A stretch of DNA of 64,000 nucleotides from Babylonia areolata (GCF_041734735.1 NC_134910.1:11754996-11818995); one strand, 5' to 3'; numbered from the stretch's first letter, positions 33,501 to 40,997 are shown. The notes: generated by a model not told the origin, from the letters alone. Made by a program: numbers and translations.

Positions 33501-36500
33501 GTCCAATTGGACTATGCAGCAACCTTCTGCAATAGCAGATAGCATCCTGAAATTGTCAAAAATACATTCAAAAGAATTTTCCGAGAAGTTTGGTAAAAAC
33601 GATCTCAGACTCTGACATTCAAAGAGTATGTGTTTTCTAGAAACAGATTCTCCACATATGCATTTAACATCTCTGCTGAACTTTGTTATAAATCAATATA
33701 TATATATATATATATATACGCATATATGCATGCACTCTAGGCTTGACAAAGCACGTTGGGTTATGCTGCTGATAGATATCTGCCTACCAGATGTGGTGTA
33801 GCGTATAAGGCTTTGCCCAAATGCTGTAAACACCTTGAGAAACTGAATCTGAAACTGAAACTGAGTGTCTGCTGTGTCTGACTTTGACCACCAGAACAGC
33901 AAAGGAGGCAAATGCTGTCCCGATTACCTGGGCTGGAATTTTATTACAGTGAAGAGTGTCTTTCCCCAAGTTACATCCTCTACACACTCTTGGCCAAGAG
34001 GGTTTCAGGACAGTCGGCGTTGGGATGGTTACCCCAATGCCATCTACTCCCCAAGGCTGCAGCACTAAGAGTCAGTGCAGTCTTGCCTCCTTGTTTAAGA
34101 GTCATAGTTCTTCACAAAAGACTAAAGCTGTACATGATTTCGCATTGCAATCGAGGAACCAAGGATCATACAAGTCTCATTTTGCTGTTGACCGACGGGC
34201 GCAATAGCCGAGTGGTTAAAGCGTTGGACTTTCAATCTGAGGGTCCCTGGTTCAAATCTCGGTAACGGCGCCTGGTGGGTAAAGGGTGGAGATTTTTCCG
34301 ATCTCCCAGGTCAACAATGTGCAGACCTGCTAGTGCCTCAACGCCCTTCGTGTGTATCCACAAGCAGAAGATCAAATACGCACGTTAAAGATCCTGTAAT
34401 CCATGTGAACGTGGGAGTTGAAGCCCACGAACGCAGAAGAAGAAGAAGAGAAGAAGCTGTTGACCCATTTGTAAGCTTATGCATATATCTCTGAAACAGT
34501 ACTTGGCACTTACCTTACATGTATCAAATAATAATAATCAATACAAGACCTGAAAAGGTATAGACATAAACCTGGAGCAGTGGCCTAGTGGTGCGTATGT
34601 ATTATCATTATCACCACTCGTGTAGTAATAATACAACAGATATCTAAACAAAACAGAAAAGCTGGCCTAGCAGTGTCATGTCCTCCTAGGAAGCAAGAGA
34701 ATGTGAGGACACAGGATCGAACCCCACACTCACCAGTATTTTGTCCTCCTCCACTAGACCCTGAGTGGTGGTCAGGATGCAAGTCATTTGGATGAGACGG
34801 TAAACCAGTGTCCCTTGTGTAGCATGCACTTTGCCCACATAAAAGAACCCATGGCAACAAAAGAAGAAGAAAAAAATCCACTCTGATGCAATGACAGGAA
34901 ACTAAATACATCTGCAGGCAGGAAAAGAGAAAAAAAAGAAGGAAAAATGGGGGTGGGGGTGGGGTGGCATCTTAGTTGCTTATAATGTTACAACCATGTG
35001 TTTTTACCATCATTATTATTATCATCACCATTATTATCATCTTAGTTGCTTATATTAACGTTATAACCCTGTGTTATTATCATAATAACACATATCATCA
35101 TTATCATTACCATTATTATCATCTTGGTTGCTTATATTAACGTTATAACCCTGTGTTATTATCATAATAACACATATCATCATTATCATTACCATTATTA
35201 TCATCTTGGTTGCTTATATTAACGTTATAACCCTGTGTTATTATCATATCATCATTATCATTACCATTATTATCATCTTGGTTGCTTATAACACACGATC
35301 ATATCAGAACTGAAAACAACATCAGTATAAAAACCCATATTACCCGACACGCATGTGTACAAAGTTCTACACCTGTGTATTCATATATGTGAGACCGAGA
35401 CACATGCAACACATGTTGTTAAACCAATGACCAACCAACTGAATGTGCGAACGAACATACATACATACATGCACACATCGATGCGCACGCATATCCGTGT
35501 ACACACACACACACACACATACACACACACTAGTATCACTCAAAGTGAAAAGATGTTAAATCAAAGAAAAGAACACACACGCCCACTACTGAAGTATAAA
35601 CATGCCTGTTGCTCACAACACTTCTCTCCTTTGTCATTCTTTTCTTTATTTTTGACTCACTTGTGTAAACAGAGTGAGTCTATGTTTTAACCCTGTGTTC
35701 GGTTGTCTGTGTGTGTGTGTGTGTGTGTGTGTCTGCGTGTCCGTGGCGGAAACTTGGGTTTTTTTACTCACTTGTGTAAACAGAGTGAGTCTATGTTTTA
35801 ACCCGGTGTTCGGTTGTCTGTGTGTGTGTGTGTGTGTGTGTGTCTGCGTGTCCGTGGCGGAAACTTGGGTTTTTTTACTCACTTGTGTAAACAGAGTGAG
35901 TCTATGTTTTAACCCGGTGTTCGGTTGTCTGTGTGTGTGTGTGTGTGTGTGTGTCTGCGTGTCCGTGGCGGAAACTTGGGTTTTTTTACTCACTTGTGTA
36001 AACAGAGTGAGTCTATGTTTTAACCCGGTGTTCGGTTGTCTGTGTGTGTGTGTGTGTGTGTGTGTCTGCGTGTCCGTGGCGGAAACTTGGGTTTTTTTAC
36101 TCACTTGTGTAAACAAAGTGAGTCTATGTTTTAACCCGGTGTTCGGTTGTCTGTGTGTGTGTGTGTGTGTGTGTGTCTGCGTGTCCGTGGCGGAAACTTG
36201 GGTTTTTTTACTCACTTGTGTAAACAAAGTGAGTCTATGTTTTAACCCGGTGTTCGGTTGTCTGTGTGTGTGTGTGTGTGTCTGCGTGTCCGTGGTAAAC
36301 TTTAACATTGACATCTTCTCTGCAAATACTTTGTCAGTTGACACCAAATTAGGCATAAAAAATAGGAAAAATTCAGTTCTTTCCAGTCATCTTGTTTAAA
36401 ATAATATTGCACCTCTGGGATGGGCACAAAAAAGTTTAAAAAAAAAAGAAGCCTAATTATATGCAAACTGCATTTACTGTTATATTTATATTTTTTGTAT

Positions 36501-38738
36501 TCTCTAAACTTGGCACTTTGACCTCTTATTCTGACACAACAACAAGAGGAGTCATTATTATCATTTTTTGTTCAAACAGGAACTTCTTTTGCTAAGCATG
36601 GAATTTTTATTTATTTTGCAAACGTTTTGGTGCAGATAGTAAAAAAGGGAAGTTACTCTGTAATTAATGCTAGGGGACTTAATTTATCACAAGTGAGTCT
36701 TGAAGGCCTTGCCTGTCTTGTTATTGTTGCTGTTGACCTGCATCATACGTGTATGATGGTCAGCCGTGTTTGACTATGACCATCAAAACAGCCGAGGAGG
36801 TAACTGCCGTCCCCACGATCCCGGCTAGAATTTGATTTCAGTTGAGAGCGTCTTTCCAAAGTTACATCCCCACTCTCTTGGCCAAGAGGGTTTTAGAACA
36901 GTCAGTGTTGGAAGAGTTCCCAAAGGCCAACTAGCCCCCCCAAGGCTGCAGCACTGAAAGCCAGGGCAATTTTGCCTCCTAGTTTGAGAGTCATAGTCCT
37001 TCACAAAAAGACTAAACTGTAAATGATTTCCCATGGCAGTGGAGAAACCACAGCTCTCACTTTGCTGTTGGCCCAACTGTAACAGGTCAGTCTGTGATAG
37101 AAGCTGAGTGTTGGGCATTTGCTGCACAAATTGTAACTGTCAGGTAAACTGAAAACGCACAAACACTGAAATTGAAAATACAAATGGAAAAAAACATTAA
37201 ACTTTATGCCAAACACTCAACATGCACAAACTGAAAAAAAAACAAAAAAAAAACAAAACCGAATGAAAAAAAAGCATCTAGAGAAAAAAAGACCAGTGGC
37301 ACAGATAAAGTGAAACTAACCAGACAATGCTAAGTAAAACGTATGACCAGAAACATAGACCAGAGAGAGACAGACTGACCAAAAGAGAAAGAGAGGAAGG
37401 GAGGAGGGGAAAGAAAAAGGGAGACATCAGCAGTTCATTCCAACTCCAACAGTTACTACCTTAACTTCCTTTTACTACAGACACTTCAATTAGCAGACAT
37501 ACAAGCACCACATATTTTACTGTGCAAACACACAAACACCTTGTACTCAGCATGGATGTTGCCAGATCTGTTCATTTTCTATCTCCAACAAACATGAGGA
37601 AAGCACAAAAAGCCATACACCTACCGCAGAGGTCTGAGGCTGGGCATACTGATACTGGTCAAGGTGCATGAGGTCAGAAGGTCGTTCTGATACCGGTACC
37701 GGCATGTGAGCAGCTTGGTGATGTGCCACACCTGGCGGGAAGAGAAACATTGATCTCCGCATGAGACAGCTGTGCCTTCCTTACTTCCTACATCATCTTT
37801 ATGACATCCGCGACAGGATGCAAAACCTCAACCTTTATCACTTTTTATGCAAACTTATGCTTTCTTTCTTTCTTTTGTTTCTTCTTCCACCTCTCTCTCT
37901 CTCTCTCACTCAGTCACTGTCTCTGACATGCATTCCTCCTATTTTTGTGTATGTCCTCCCAAGCATACACATTTGACATGCAGGCTATGACATGTACAGC
38001 AAATTCACCCCCACGTGGCACCCTCCCCAAAACCATGAAAGCAGCCACAATGTTCTTTCATGAGTGGTATTTGCATGGAACTTTCAATGTCCCATTTGAT
38101 GGTTTTGTCCCAACCTATTATCTCTGGGCGAGTCAGGACACATACATGTCCTATTGTTGTCTCAGTGGATGTGACCACATCACAAGAAATTCCTGCTGTT
38201 TTATTACTTGGCAATGCACTGTGTATATAATCTGCATTTTATGCTTGTGGATATATATATACGACAGAGGTGAGTCTATGGATTTGCAAAGTAGATCAGA
38301 AAAAAATCTCCACTTTAGTTAAACCCACCAGGTTCAAGTACAACCTGGACTCGAACCATGGATGGTAAGAATGGCAGGCTGACACTCTACATACACAGGC
38401 ACACACTCTGACACACAATACACACACACTCATCACACACACACTCAAACACAGAGTGACATGCACGCTATACATACCTGGGGTGTGATATCCTCTGTTG
38501 CCAAGAACTTGCACCACATAGTTATTGTCTGCAAAGTTAACAGAAATCATGAGAAAGGTTATGCACACACACACACACACACACATACAGTGATACACAC
38601 TCTCTCTCTCTCTCTTTCTCACCGTAATATACACGGAGAATCTCCACCACCCCTCACCTTTTCTTTCTCTCTTCCAACACCTCCCAACCACAACCCACCT
38701 TGGCTGAACTGTACATGTATATGATGCACATATAGTTG

Positions 38739-38771
<33 letters not shown>

Positions 38772-38864
38772 TTTGTGTGTGATACATGTATACATGTAAC
38801 TTTGCATGCCTGTCTAATAAACCTTGTTAAGGTTTAACTGACATCAAAACTGATTCTGATTTTG

Positions 38865-38898
<34 letters not shown>

Positions 38899-39010
38899 GC
38901 ACAGTCACACACATACTCCCCCCCCCTCCCCCCACAGACCCCCACCCCCAACACACACACCCTTCTTACCTTGGTTGATCTGGTAGATGTTCATGCAGTC
39001 CCCGTTGTGC

Positions 39011-39047
<37 letters not shown>

Positions 39048-39137
39048 CCCTCCCTCCTCCCCACAAACCCACCACCACCCGTCTCACCTTGGTTGATCTG
39101 GTAGATGTTCATGCGGTACCCGTTGTGCTGCACACAT

Positions 39138-39168
<31 letters not shown>

Positions 39169-39666
39169 GAGACACACACACACACACAAACACACACTCC
39201 CCACCCCACCACCACCCCACACATCCCTTCTCTCACCTTTGTTTATCTGGTAGATGTCCATGCAGTCCCCATTATGCTGCACACACACACACACGCACAC
39301 ATACTCCCTTCAGCCCCCTCCCCCACAGACACCCACCCGCACCACCCCACACACACATCCTTCTCACCTTGGTTGATCTGGTAGATGTTCATGCGGTCCC
39401 CATTGTGCTGGGTGTGGGGCATAGGGATGGTCATCTGACGGCCGTCCACCAGTACGTTGATGGGCATGAACGGCGGCATATGGCTGTCCGTGTACGGAGG
39501 CATCCTGTGCAGCACACACAAGACATGACACACACACACACACACAGAGACATGGCATACACACAGATATATGATACACACATACAAACATATGACACAC
39601 ACATGAAAACAGACATGATACACATAGACAGACATACACCACACACACACAATACACACAGACATG

Positions 39667-39721
<55 letters not shown>

Positions 39722-39850
39722 ATACACACACAACAGACATATGATACACACACACACATGATACACACACAACAGAAACATGACACACACACACACATTA
39801 CACACACACACACACATGATACACACTCACATAGACATAAGATAAGCACA

Positions 39851-39888
<38 letters not shown>

Positions 39889-40452
39889 CACTCTAATATC
39901 ACTTCAAGTGGAAAGACGTTAAACTGAAGACACACACACAAACACACACACACACACACACACATCACTCTTCCTTTTACCTCTTTTTTTATTTTGGTTT
40001 TTTATCATTTTCTATTGCTTACCTTTTTCAACAGGGGAAAGCTATTCCCTATCAACCTAGAGCAGTCAATTTAAAAATCAATTGCACTTGATAATGCCAA
40101 AACAAGAAAATAAACAAGTGGAAATCTGCAGCAGTAATGCCCCTTTCTCCATCCCAATCACCAATATCTTTTCAAGAAGCTCAACAAATGAAAATGAATA
40201 GAATGTGAAACCAAGTTAAGACTTGAGGGGCAACACAAGGTTCAAACCATGCTGAAACATTTGTTTGTTTTGTTTGTTATGTCCTGTCCACTGGTGCTAC
40301 ACTGATTGCAAATAAAAGCATCAAAATATCCATATCAATCAATCAAAAAGCAAAGCATCCTATGCACTCATAGAATGCCTGTGGACTTCTGAGGAAAAAA
40401 AAACGCTGTTGTATCACAGTATTAGAGATCCAGGATAATTATTTAACTAATA

Positions 40453-40483
<31 letters not shown>

Positions 40484-40997
40484 TGCACCAATTTTCTGCT
40501 TTGCCCAAACCACACGAAGTTCAACAGTTTCAAACCGGTCATGAAACAGTTCCTGTTTGGATCGTAAAATGTTGCGTTCTGTTTACGATTCTTTGTGTCC
40601 GAGGCCCAAGTTCGAAATTCTTGCAAATACAGATCCCATCCAAAGTTGAACGATGTTCACATTTTATCTTTGAATGAACTTCGAATGCACCATATATTTT
40701 GTCGATTCTTTTATTCATCTGAGACTCGTTTTACGCATAAAAAATTGAAGAAAGTGCTGTTCACATAAATTTTGCAAATGGGTCCACACCACTGAAGACG
40801 AACATGCGGTGGAGGAGTGGTCGAGATCTTCCCCAGGCGTATAATTCAAGTAAATCAAATAACAAATTTCCCTGATTGGAAAAAGTCTTAAACAACTATT
40901 TGCGCAATCTTAATCGCTTTTCATGCAACTAAAACAAAAGAAAAAGAGAATCAAAAGCTTACATCTGTGTCGCCATGATCGACTCGTTGGACGCCAT
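17231..40997 (-). CDS. C2H2 zinc-finger protein with 21 fingers, complete 11-exon gene 2 (1301 aa)
   Basis: This is a predicted nuclear DNA-binding regulator. All exon junctions are GT-AG, the phases agree across 11 exons, and the summed length (3906 nt) is an exact codon multiple ending in TAG. Layout: residues 1-110 a His/Met/Gln-rich N-terminus with no domain I recognise; 111-246 His-Pro and poly-Gln tracts, then a [17 protein letters not shown] segment; 277-315 a Lys/Arg-rich stretch (likely nuclear localisation); fingers 1-8 at about 317-545; fingers 9-10 at about 552-597; an acidic linker to about 870 with basic patches and an IKTE sumoylation-like motif; fingers 11-18 at about 875-1122; fingers 19-21 at about 1130-1210; a Gln-rich C-terminus. 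Three fingers are completed only by splicing (exon junctions 7/8, 8/9 and 10/11), which strongly supports the model. I cannot assign an orthologue. Confidence 0.9.
17795..18176 (+). repeat. Dispersed repeat family D
   Basis: It is a diverged full-length-looking copy in gene 2 intron 10, starting about 25 bp from the exon 11 acceptor. Shared blocks are ACCATCAGAACAGC, GCAGCACTAAGAACCAGTGC and CTCTCACTTTGCTGT. Confidence 0.78.
18184..18260. repeat. (TA)n microsatellite, about 76 bp
   Basis: A pure TA run in gene 2 intron 10; a CA run follows at 18352-18382. Confidence 0.95.
18948..19835 (-). CDS. Gene 2 exon 10: zinc fingers 11-18
   Basis: The exon has 296 codons, phase 0 to 0, with acceptor GACCGGTTTCAG and donor CAG/GTGAGG. 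After a Ser/Thr-rich start come [20 protein letters not shown] (ending HLTGC, so a C2HC variant), [50 protein letters not shown] and [10 protein letters not shown]. The last is completed by exon 11. From [10 protein letters not shown] on, the fingers match gene 1 in order. A Gly-rich spacer separates the second and third fingers. Confidence 0.93.
19850..20400. repeat. Minisatellite abutting exon 10 acceptor
   Basis: The unit on the plus strand is TTGCTCAATTACTACACCAT, then GTAGGTATGATCCCTG, alternating with CATTTACTACACCATATAC. About 10 half-units become more irregular to the right. It begins about 15 bp from the exon 10 acceptor. Confidence 0.88.
20571..21612. repeat. 34-bp minisatellite, about 30 copies
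   Basis: Unit on the plus strand: GCAGTCCATGAACACACAAG, then TCAACAAGACAGCT. Variants are ATG or AGG, ACAGCTG or AGAGTTG, and CACAAG or CAGAAG, and some multi-unit blocks repeat as higher-order units. It fills much of gene 2 intron 9. Confidence 0.95.
21613..21735 (-). mobile_element. SINE family A, 3' part only
   Basis: The AAG tail complement and about 110 bp of the body are present; the tRNA head is missing (5' truncated). It joins the 34-bp minisatellite and lies 46 bp from the exon 9 donor. Confidence 0.88.
21781..22606 (-). CDS. Gene 2 exon 9: fingers 9-10 and long acidic linker
   Basis: The acceptor is GACGTTTCCCAG; the first base completes an Arg codon. Fingers [17 protein letters not shown] and [19 protein letters not shown] are followed by about 220 residues that are highly acidic ([15 protein letters not shown]) with a basic patch ([14 protein letters not shown]) and [16 protein letters not shown], which matches a negatively charged sumoylation motif. 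The donor is CTG/GTGAGT. The linker looks disordered and separates two finger blocks. The acceptor is embedded in the end of a minisatellite. Confidence 0.9.
22612..23210. repeat. Minisatellite embedded in the exon 9 acceptor
   Basis: The first zone has 33-34-bp units (GTCAACAACAGCTGTTGGGA, then GATTGTGGGGAAT). The second has longer composite units of about 60 bp containing AACATGAAAGATTCTTGGG. The array starts about 6 bp outside exon 9; its first GTCAACAACAGCTG lies in the pyrimidine tract on the minus strand. Confidence 0.93.
23281..23640 (+). mobile_element. SINE family A, old diverged copy
   Basis: The head (GGTTCGAATCTCGG) and body are recognisable but with many changes and a degraded tail. 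It lies in gene 2 intron 8, antisense, next to a TTAA MITE end fragment. Confidence 0.8.
23655..23830 (+). mobile_element. SINE/LINE tail fragment
   Basis: GTAAAGCGCCTAGAGCTTGG and GGATAGGCGCTACACAAGTG resemble the conserved 3' end of tRNA SINEs and their partner LINEs. No head is visible. Confidence 0.55.
23970..24196 (-). CDS. Gene 2 exon 8: end of finger 6, fingers 7 and 8
   Basis: The first codons (AKH) complete finger 6 with correct His-X3-His spacing. After a short acidic spacer come the fingers [18 protein letters not shown] and [19 protein letters not shown]. The exon ends two bases into an Arg codon at GTAAGAA. A four-copy tandem repeat of about 40 bp starts 5 bp outside the acceptor (TTTCGTGTCAG). 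Confidence 0.9.
24202..24360. repeat. Four-copy repeat of about 40 bp at the exon 8 acceptor
   Basis: Plus-strand unit ACGAAAATAACGGAAGAATA followed by a C-rich spacer. The copy nearest the exon supplies the pyrimidine tract of the acceptor on the minus strand. Confidence 0.9.
24361..25260. other. Intron 7, mostly single-copy
   Basis: AT-rich DNA with a TA run at 25011-25055. No exon or recognisable repeat otherwise. Confidence 0.6.
25272..25681 (-). mobile_element. SINE family B (tRNA-derived), full length, inverted
   Basis: The head on the minus strand reads GGAGGAAGGTGGCAGAATGG with a B box GGTTCGAATCC. The 3' end carries a conserved module (CTCAAGGCCTGACTAAGCGC to CGCCTCC) and a GAAACT-repeat tail. 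Target duplication TTCAACAGCTA at 25261-25271 and 25682-25692. It gives the intact reference for the interrupted copy at 32088. Confidence 0.93.
25795..26200. other. Intron 7 continuation: GT run and T-rich DNA
   Basis: A GT run at about 25795-25831, then T-rich sequence up to the SINE A copy. No exon. Confidence 0.6.
26204..26582 (-). mobile_element. SINE family A, inverted, abutting exon 7 donor of gene 2
   Basis: Full-length and diverged. Its head ends about 36 bp downstream of the exon 7 splice donor in transcription order. The element is in the same orientation as the gene. Confidence 0.92.
26618..27214 (-). CDS. Gene 2 exon 7: basic stretch and zinc fingers 1-6
   Basis: The exon has 199 codons, with acceptor GGACTTTTCAG and donor AGG/GTGAGTG. 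It opens with a Lys/Arg-rich segment ([10 protein letters not shown] onward), then fingers beginning [50 protein letters not shown] and [10 protein letters not shown]. The sixth has only its first His here; exon 8 supplies the second. A SINE ends only about 36 bp beyond the donor. Confidence 0.92.
27281..28550. repeat. 28-bp minisatellite, roughly 40-45 copies
   Basis: Plus-strand unit TTATACCATACATCCATCAT followed by TTTCAGGTG, starting about 65 bp from the exon 7 acceptor and becoming irregular to the right. Copy order includes repeated multi-unit blocks. All three plus frames are open for long stretches only because the unit lacks stops. Confidence 0.95.
28689..28748. repeat. (TA)n microsatellite
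   Basis: About 60 bp of pure AT dinucleotides in intron 6. Confidence 0.95.
29179..29268 (-). CDS. Gene 2 exon 6 (30 codons)
   Basis: The exon encodes [18 protein letters not shown] followed by [12 protein letters not shown]. The acceptor is TTTTTGAAACAG and the donor GTAAGCC; phase 0 to 0. It sits between two minisatellite-bearing introns. No domain is recognised. Because it is a whole number of codons it could be skipped without frame change. Confidence 0.75.
29360..30290. repeat. Minisatellite of about 55-65 bp, about 15 copies
   Basis: Unit around GTCTTGGTATTCTACTTCTG, then CATTCAGTCCTTGTA. It lies on the acceptor side of intron 5, about 90 bp from exon 6. Confidence 0.88.
30403..30590. 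repeat. (GT)n microsatellite
   Basis: Long interrupted GT run in intron 5. The following 30600-31100 is ordinary intron with CA-rich patches just after the exon 5 donor. Confidence 0.92.
31105..31512 (-). CDS. Gene 2 exon 5: His-Pro repeats, poly-Gln, and [12 protein letters not shown] segment
   Basis: The exon has 136 codons, phase 0 to 0, between a GCCCACAG acceptor and an AAG/GTGGGTGG donor. It contains a repeated His-Pro stretch encoded by CACCCA repeats and about 23 Gln codons mixing CAA and CAG, interrupted by a His. A more ordinary segment follows ([17 protein letters not shown], then [17 protein letters not shown]). The mixed CAA/CAG codons should make the Gln tract less prone to slippage than pure CAG. 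An ATG four codons in would be a natural internal start if an alternative first exon were used. Confidence 0.88.
31590..32062 (+). mobile_element. SINE family B fragment split by a family C SINE
   Basis: The head (31590-31611) and its continuation (from about 32014, GACGCTCATCTGCC) flank the C element. TGATATACAT occurs at 31575-31584 and again at 32074-32083 and may be the original target duplication. Confidence 0.8.
31612..32013 (+). mobile_element. SINE family C (tRNA-derived), full length
   Basis: The head reads TGGAGTGATGGCCTAGAGG with a B box GGTTCGAATCACGG; the body has a CTCTCCCTGGGGAGAGC hairpin and the tail is AATACAAATACAAATAC. It matches the inverted copy at 11069-11480 along its length. 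Confidence 0.92.
32192..32772 (+). mobile_element. TTAA-flanked MITE, family T4, long form, inside a SINE
   Basis: TTAA at both ends; inner ends AGCCTGAAC and GTTAAGACT are imperfect inverted repeats. It sits in a SINE B whose intact relative shows an uninterrupted CCCAAGTTTGACTGG site, so the insertion point and a TTAA-like target are visible. The interior contains an NRF1-type palindrome (TGCGCATGCGCA, 32727-32738). No ORF for a transposase. Confidence 0.9.
32858..33149. other. Unclassified insert of about 292 bp in SINE B, promoter-like on the minus strand
   Basis: The SINE reads GAAAAAG before it and ACCCATGGCAAC after it. Its ends show no clear inverted repeat or long duplication. On the minus strand it has AAGATGGCGTGG, an inverted CCAAT (GATTGGCT), and an ATG directly followed by a strong donor (GTAAGTATA). 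See the finding on a possible alternative first exon. Confidence 0.55.
33207..33727. other. Repeat-derived intron DNA
   Basis: Includes a module (AACGTCTTCCACTTTAAGTG, then ATATTAGACG) whose complement recurs at about 39893-39932 and 35528-35558, a G-rich and GT stretch, and a TA run near 33694-33718. No exon. Confidence 0.55.
33728..33863 (+). mobile_element. Family B SINE 3' module, plus strand
   Basis: It is the same module as at 923-1056, more diverged, with a GAAACTGAAACTG tail. A family D repeat starts directly after. Confidence 0.8.
33866..34505 (+). repeat. Dispersed repeat family D, split by a SINE A
   Basis: The D sequence runs from about 33866 to 34193 and resumes at 34456. The SINE at 34194-34455 and its 10-bp duplication explain the break. 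Confidence 0.82.
34194..34455 (+). mobile_element. SINE family A with internal deletion, nested in a family D repeat
   Basis: The head and the end with AAG tail are present, but about 120 bp of body is missing. Perfect duplication GCTGTTGACC at 34184-34193 and 34456-34465, interrupting a family D copy. Confidence 0.92.
34572..34935 (+). mobile_element. SINE family C, old diverged copy
   Basis: Recognisable parts: a CCTAGGAAGC head piece, CCACTAGACCCTGAGTGGTGG, GATGAGACGGTAAACC, and AAAAGAACCCATGGCAACAA. The head appears duplicated or rearranged. Confidence 0.7.
34975..35295. repeat. Tandem repeat of about 80 bp, four copies
   Basis: Units with CATCTTAGTTGCTTATATTA, then ACGTTATAACCCTGTG and ATTATCAT runs, in intron 4. 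Confidence 0.85.
35652..36725 (+). mobile_element. Helentron-like non-autonomous element with six 111-bp tandem units
   Basis: The six units start at 35655, 35766, 35877, 35988, 36099 and 36210, each with a hairpin-forming ACTCACTTGTGTAAAC and GTGAGT, a GT microsatellite and GTCCGTGGCGGAAAC. A unique body follows, ending CACAAGTGAGTC (inverse of the start) and TTGAAGGCCTTGCCT. A single-unit copy is at 44148-44657. Subterminal inverted repeats plus a central tandem/microsatellite zone resemble molluscan Helentron-associated elements; the class assignment is inference. Confidence 0.7.
36753..37160 (+). repeat. Dispersed repeat family D
   Basis: The copy runs from GGTCAGCCGTGTTTGACTAT through CTCTTGGCCAAGAGGG to GTAACTGTCAGG. 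A shorter related piece lies at about 25710-25792. Confidence 0.8.
37161..37620. other. Intron 4, first part
   Basis: A-rich single-copy sequence without recognised repeats. Confidence 0.6.
37625..37731 (-). CDS. Gene 2 exon 4: His/Gln/Pro-rich segment
   Basis: The exon encodes [17 protein letters not shown], then [17 protein letters not shown]. The acceptor is TTCCCGCCAG and the donor GCG/GTAGGTG; it ends in phase 0. A large (6.1 kb) repeat-filled intron follows before exon 5. The composition suits a disordered transactivation-type region, which is inference only. Confidence 0.78.
37740..38470. other. Intron 3
   Basis: Single-copy AT-rich DNA with a CT patch near 37888-37912 and CA repeats near 38400. 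No additional exon in phase was found. Confidence 0.55.
38478..38528 (-). CDS. Gene 2 exon 3 (17 codons)
   Basis: The exon encodes [17 protein letters not shown] with split codons at both ends. The acceptor is TTAACTTTGCAG with a good pyrimidine tract, and the donor is GTATGTATAG. It was found by phase-matching between exons 2 and 4, and its 51-nt length keeps the frame. Confidence 0.75.
38870..39415 (-). repeat. Four-copy tandem duplication of the exon 2 3' end plus splice donor
   Basis: The exon 2 segment from HNGD to the donor recurs at 39238-39280, 39088-39130 and 38970-39012, each followed by a usable GTGAG or GTAAG and separated by CA-rich spacers; the period is roughly 120-150 bp. The copies read [28 protein letters not shown] and [14 protein letters not shown]. 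If each were entered at its preceding CAG or AAG it would be 40 nt and out of phase with exon 2, so they do not behave as simple cassette exons. Confidence 0.9.
39368..39504 (-). CDS. Gene 2 exon 2: Met/Pro-rich N-terminal segment
   Basis: The exon encodes [12 protein letters not shown], then [14 protein letters not shown], then [13 protein letters not shown]. The acceptor is GCTGCACAG and the donor AAG/GTGAG. Phase is one base in, one base out, matching exons 1 and 3. The 3' third of the exon together with its donor is duplicated three more times downstream in transcription order. No known domain is recognised; the segment is not low-complexity and looks conserved in codon use. Confidence 0.8.
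39510..40480. other. Intron 1: CA repeats and single-copy DNA
   Basis: CA-rich tracts cover 39520-39965, including runs at 39672-39719 and 39854-39888. A repeated module TCTAATATCACTTCAAGTGG is at about 39893. The remainder is AT-rich single-copy sequence; another CA run is at 40455-40482. Confidence 0.7.
40963..40997 (-). CDS. Gene 2 exon 1: start codon and first 11 codons
   Basis: The exon encodes [11 protein letters not shown] and ends two bases into a codon (AT) at a GTAAGC donor. The start ATG has the context AAAATGGCG, a good Kozak match, and the exon lies in a locally non-repetitive, CpG-containing stretch. A second in-frame ATG sits seven codons later. The split codon becomes ATG when joined to exon 2. 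An exon this small is weak evidence alone; the assignment rests on phase agreement and the promoter-like surroundings. Confidence 0.65.

Noticed and set aside
35646-36399. ORFs of over 230 codons on both strands with repeated units
   Set aside because: Frames of the 111-bp tandem units of a mobile element; 111 is divisible by three, so every frame repeats itself.
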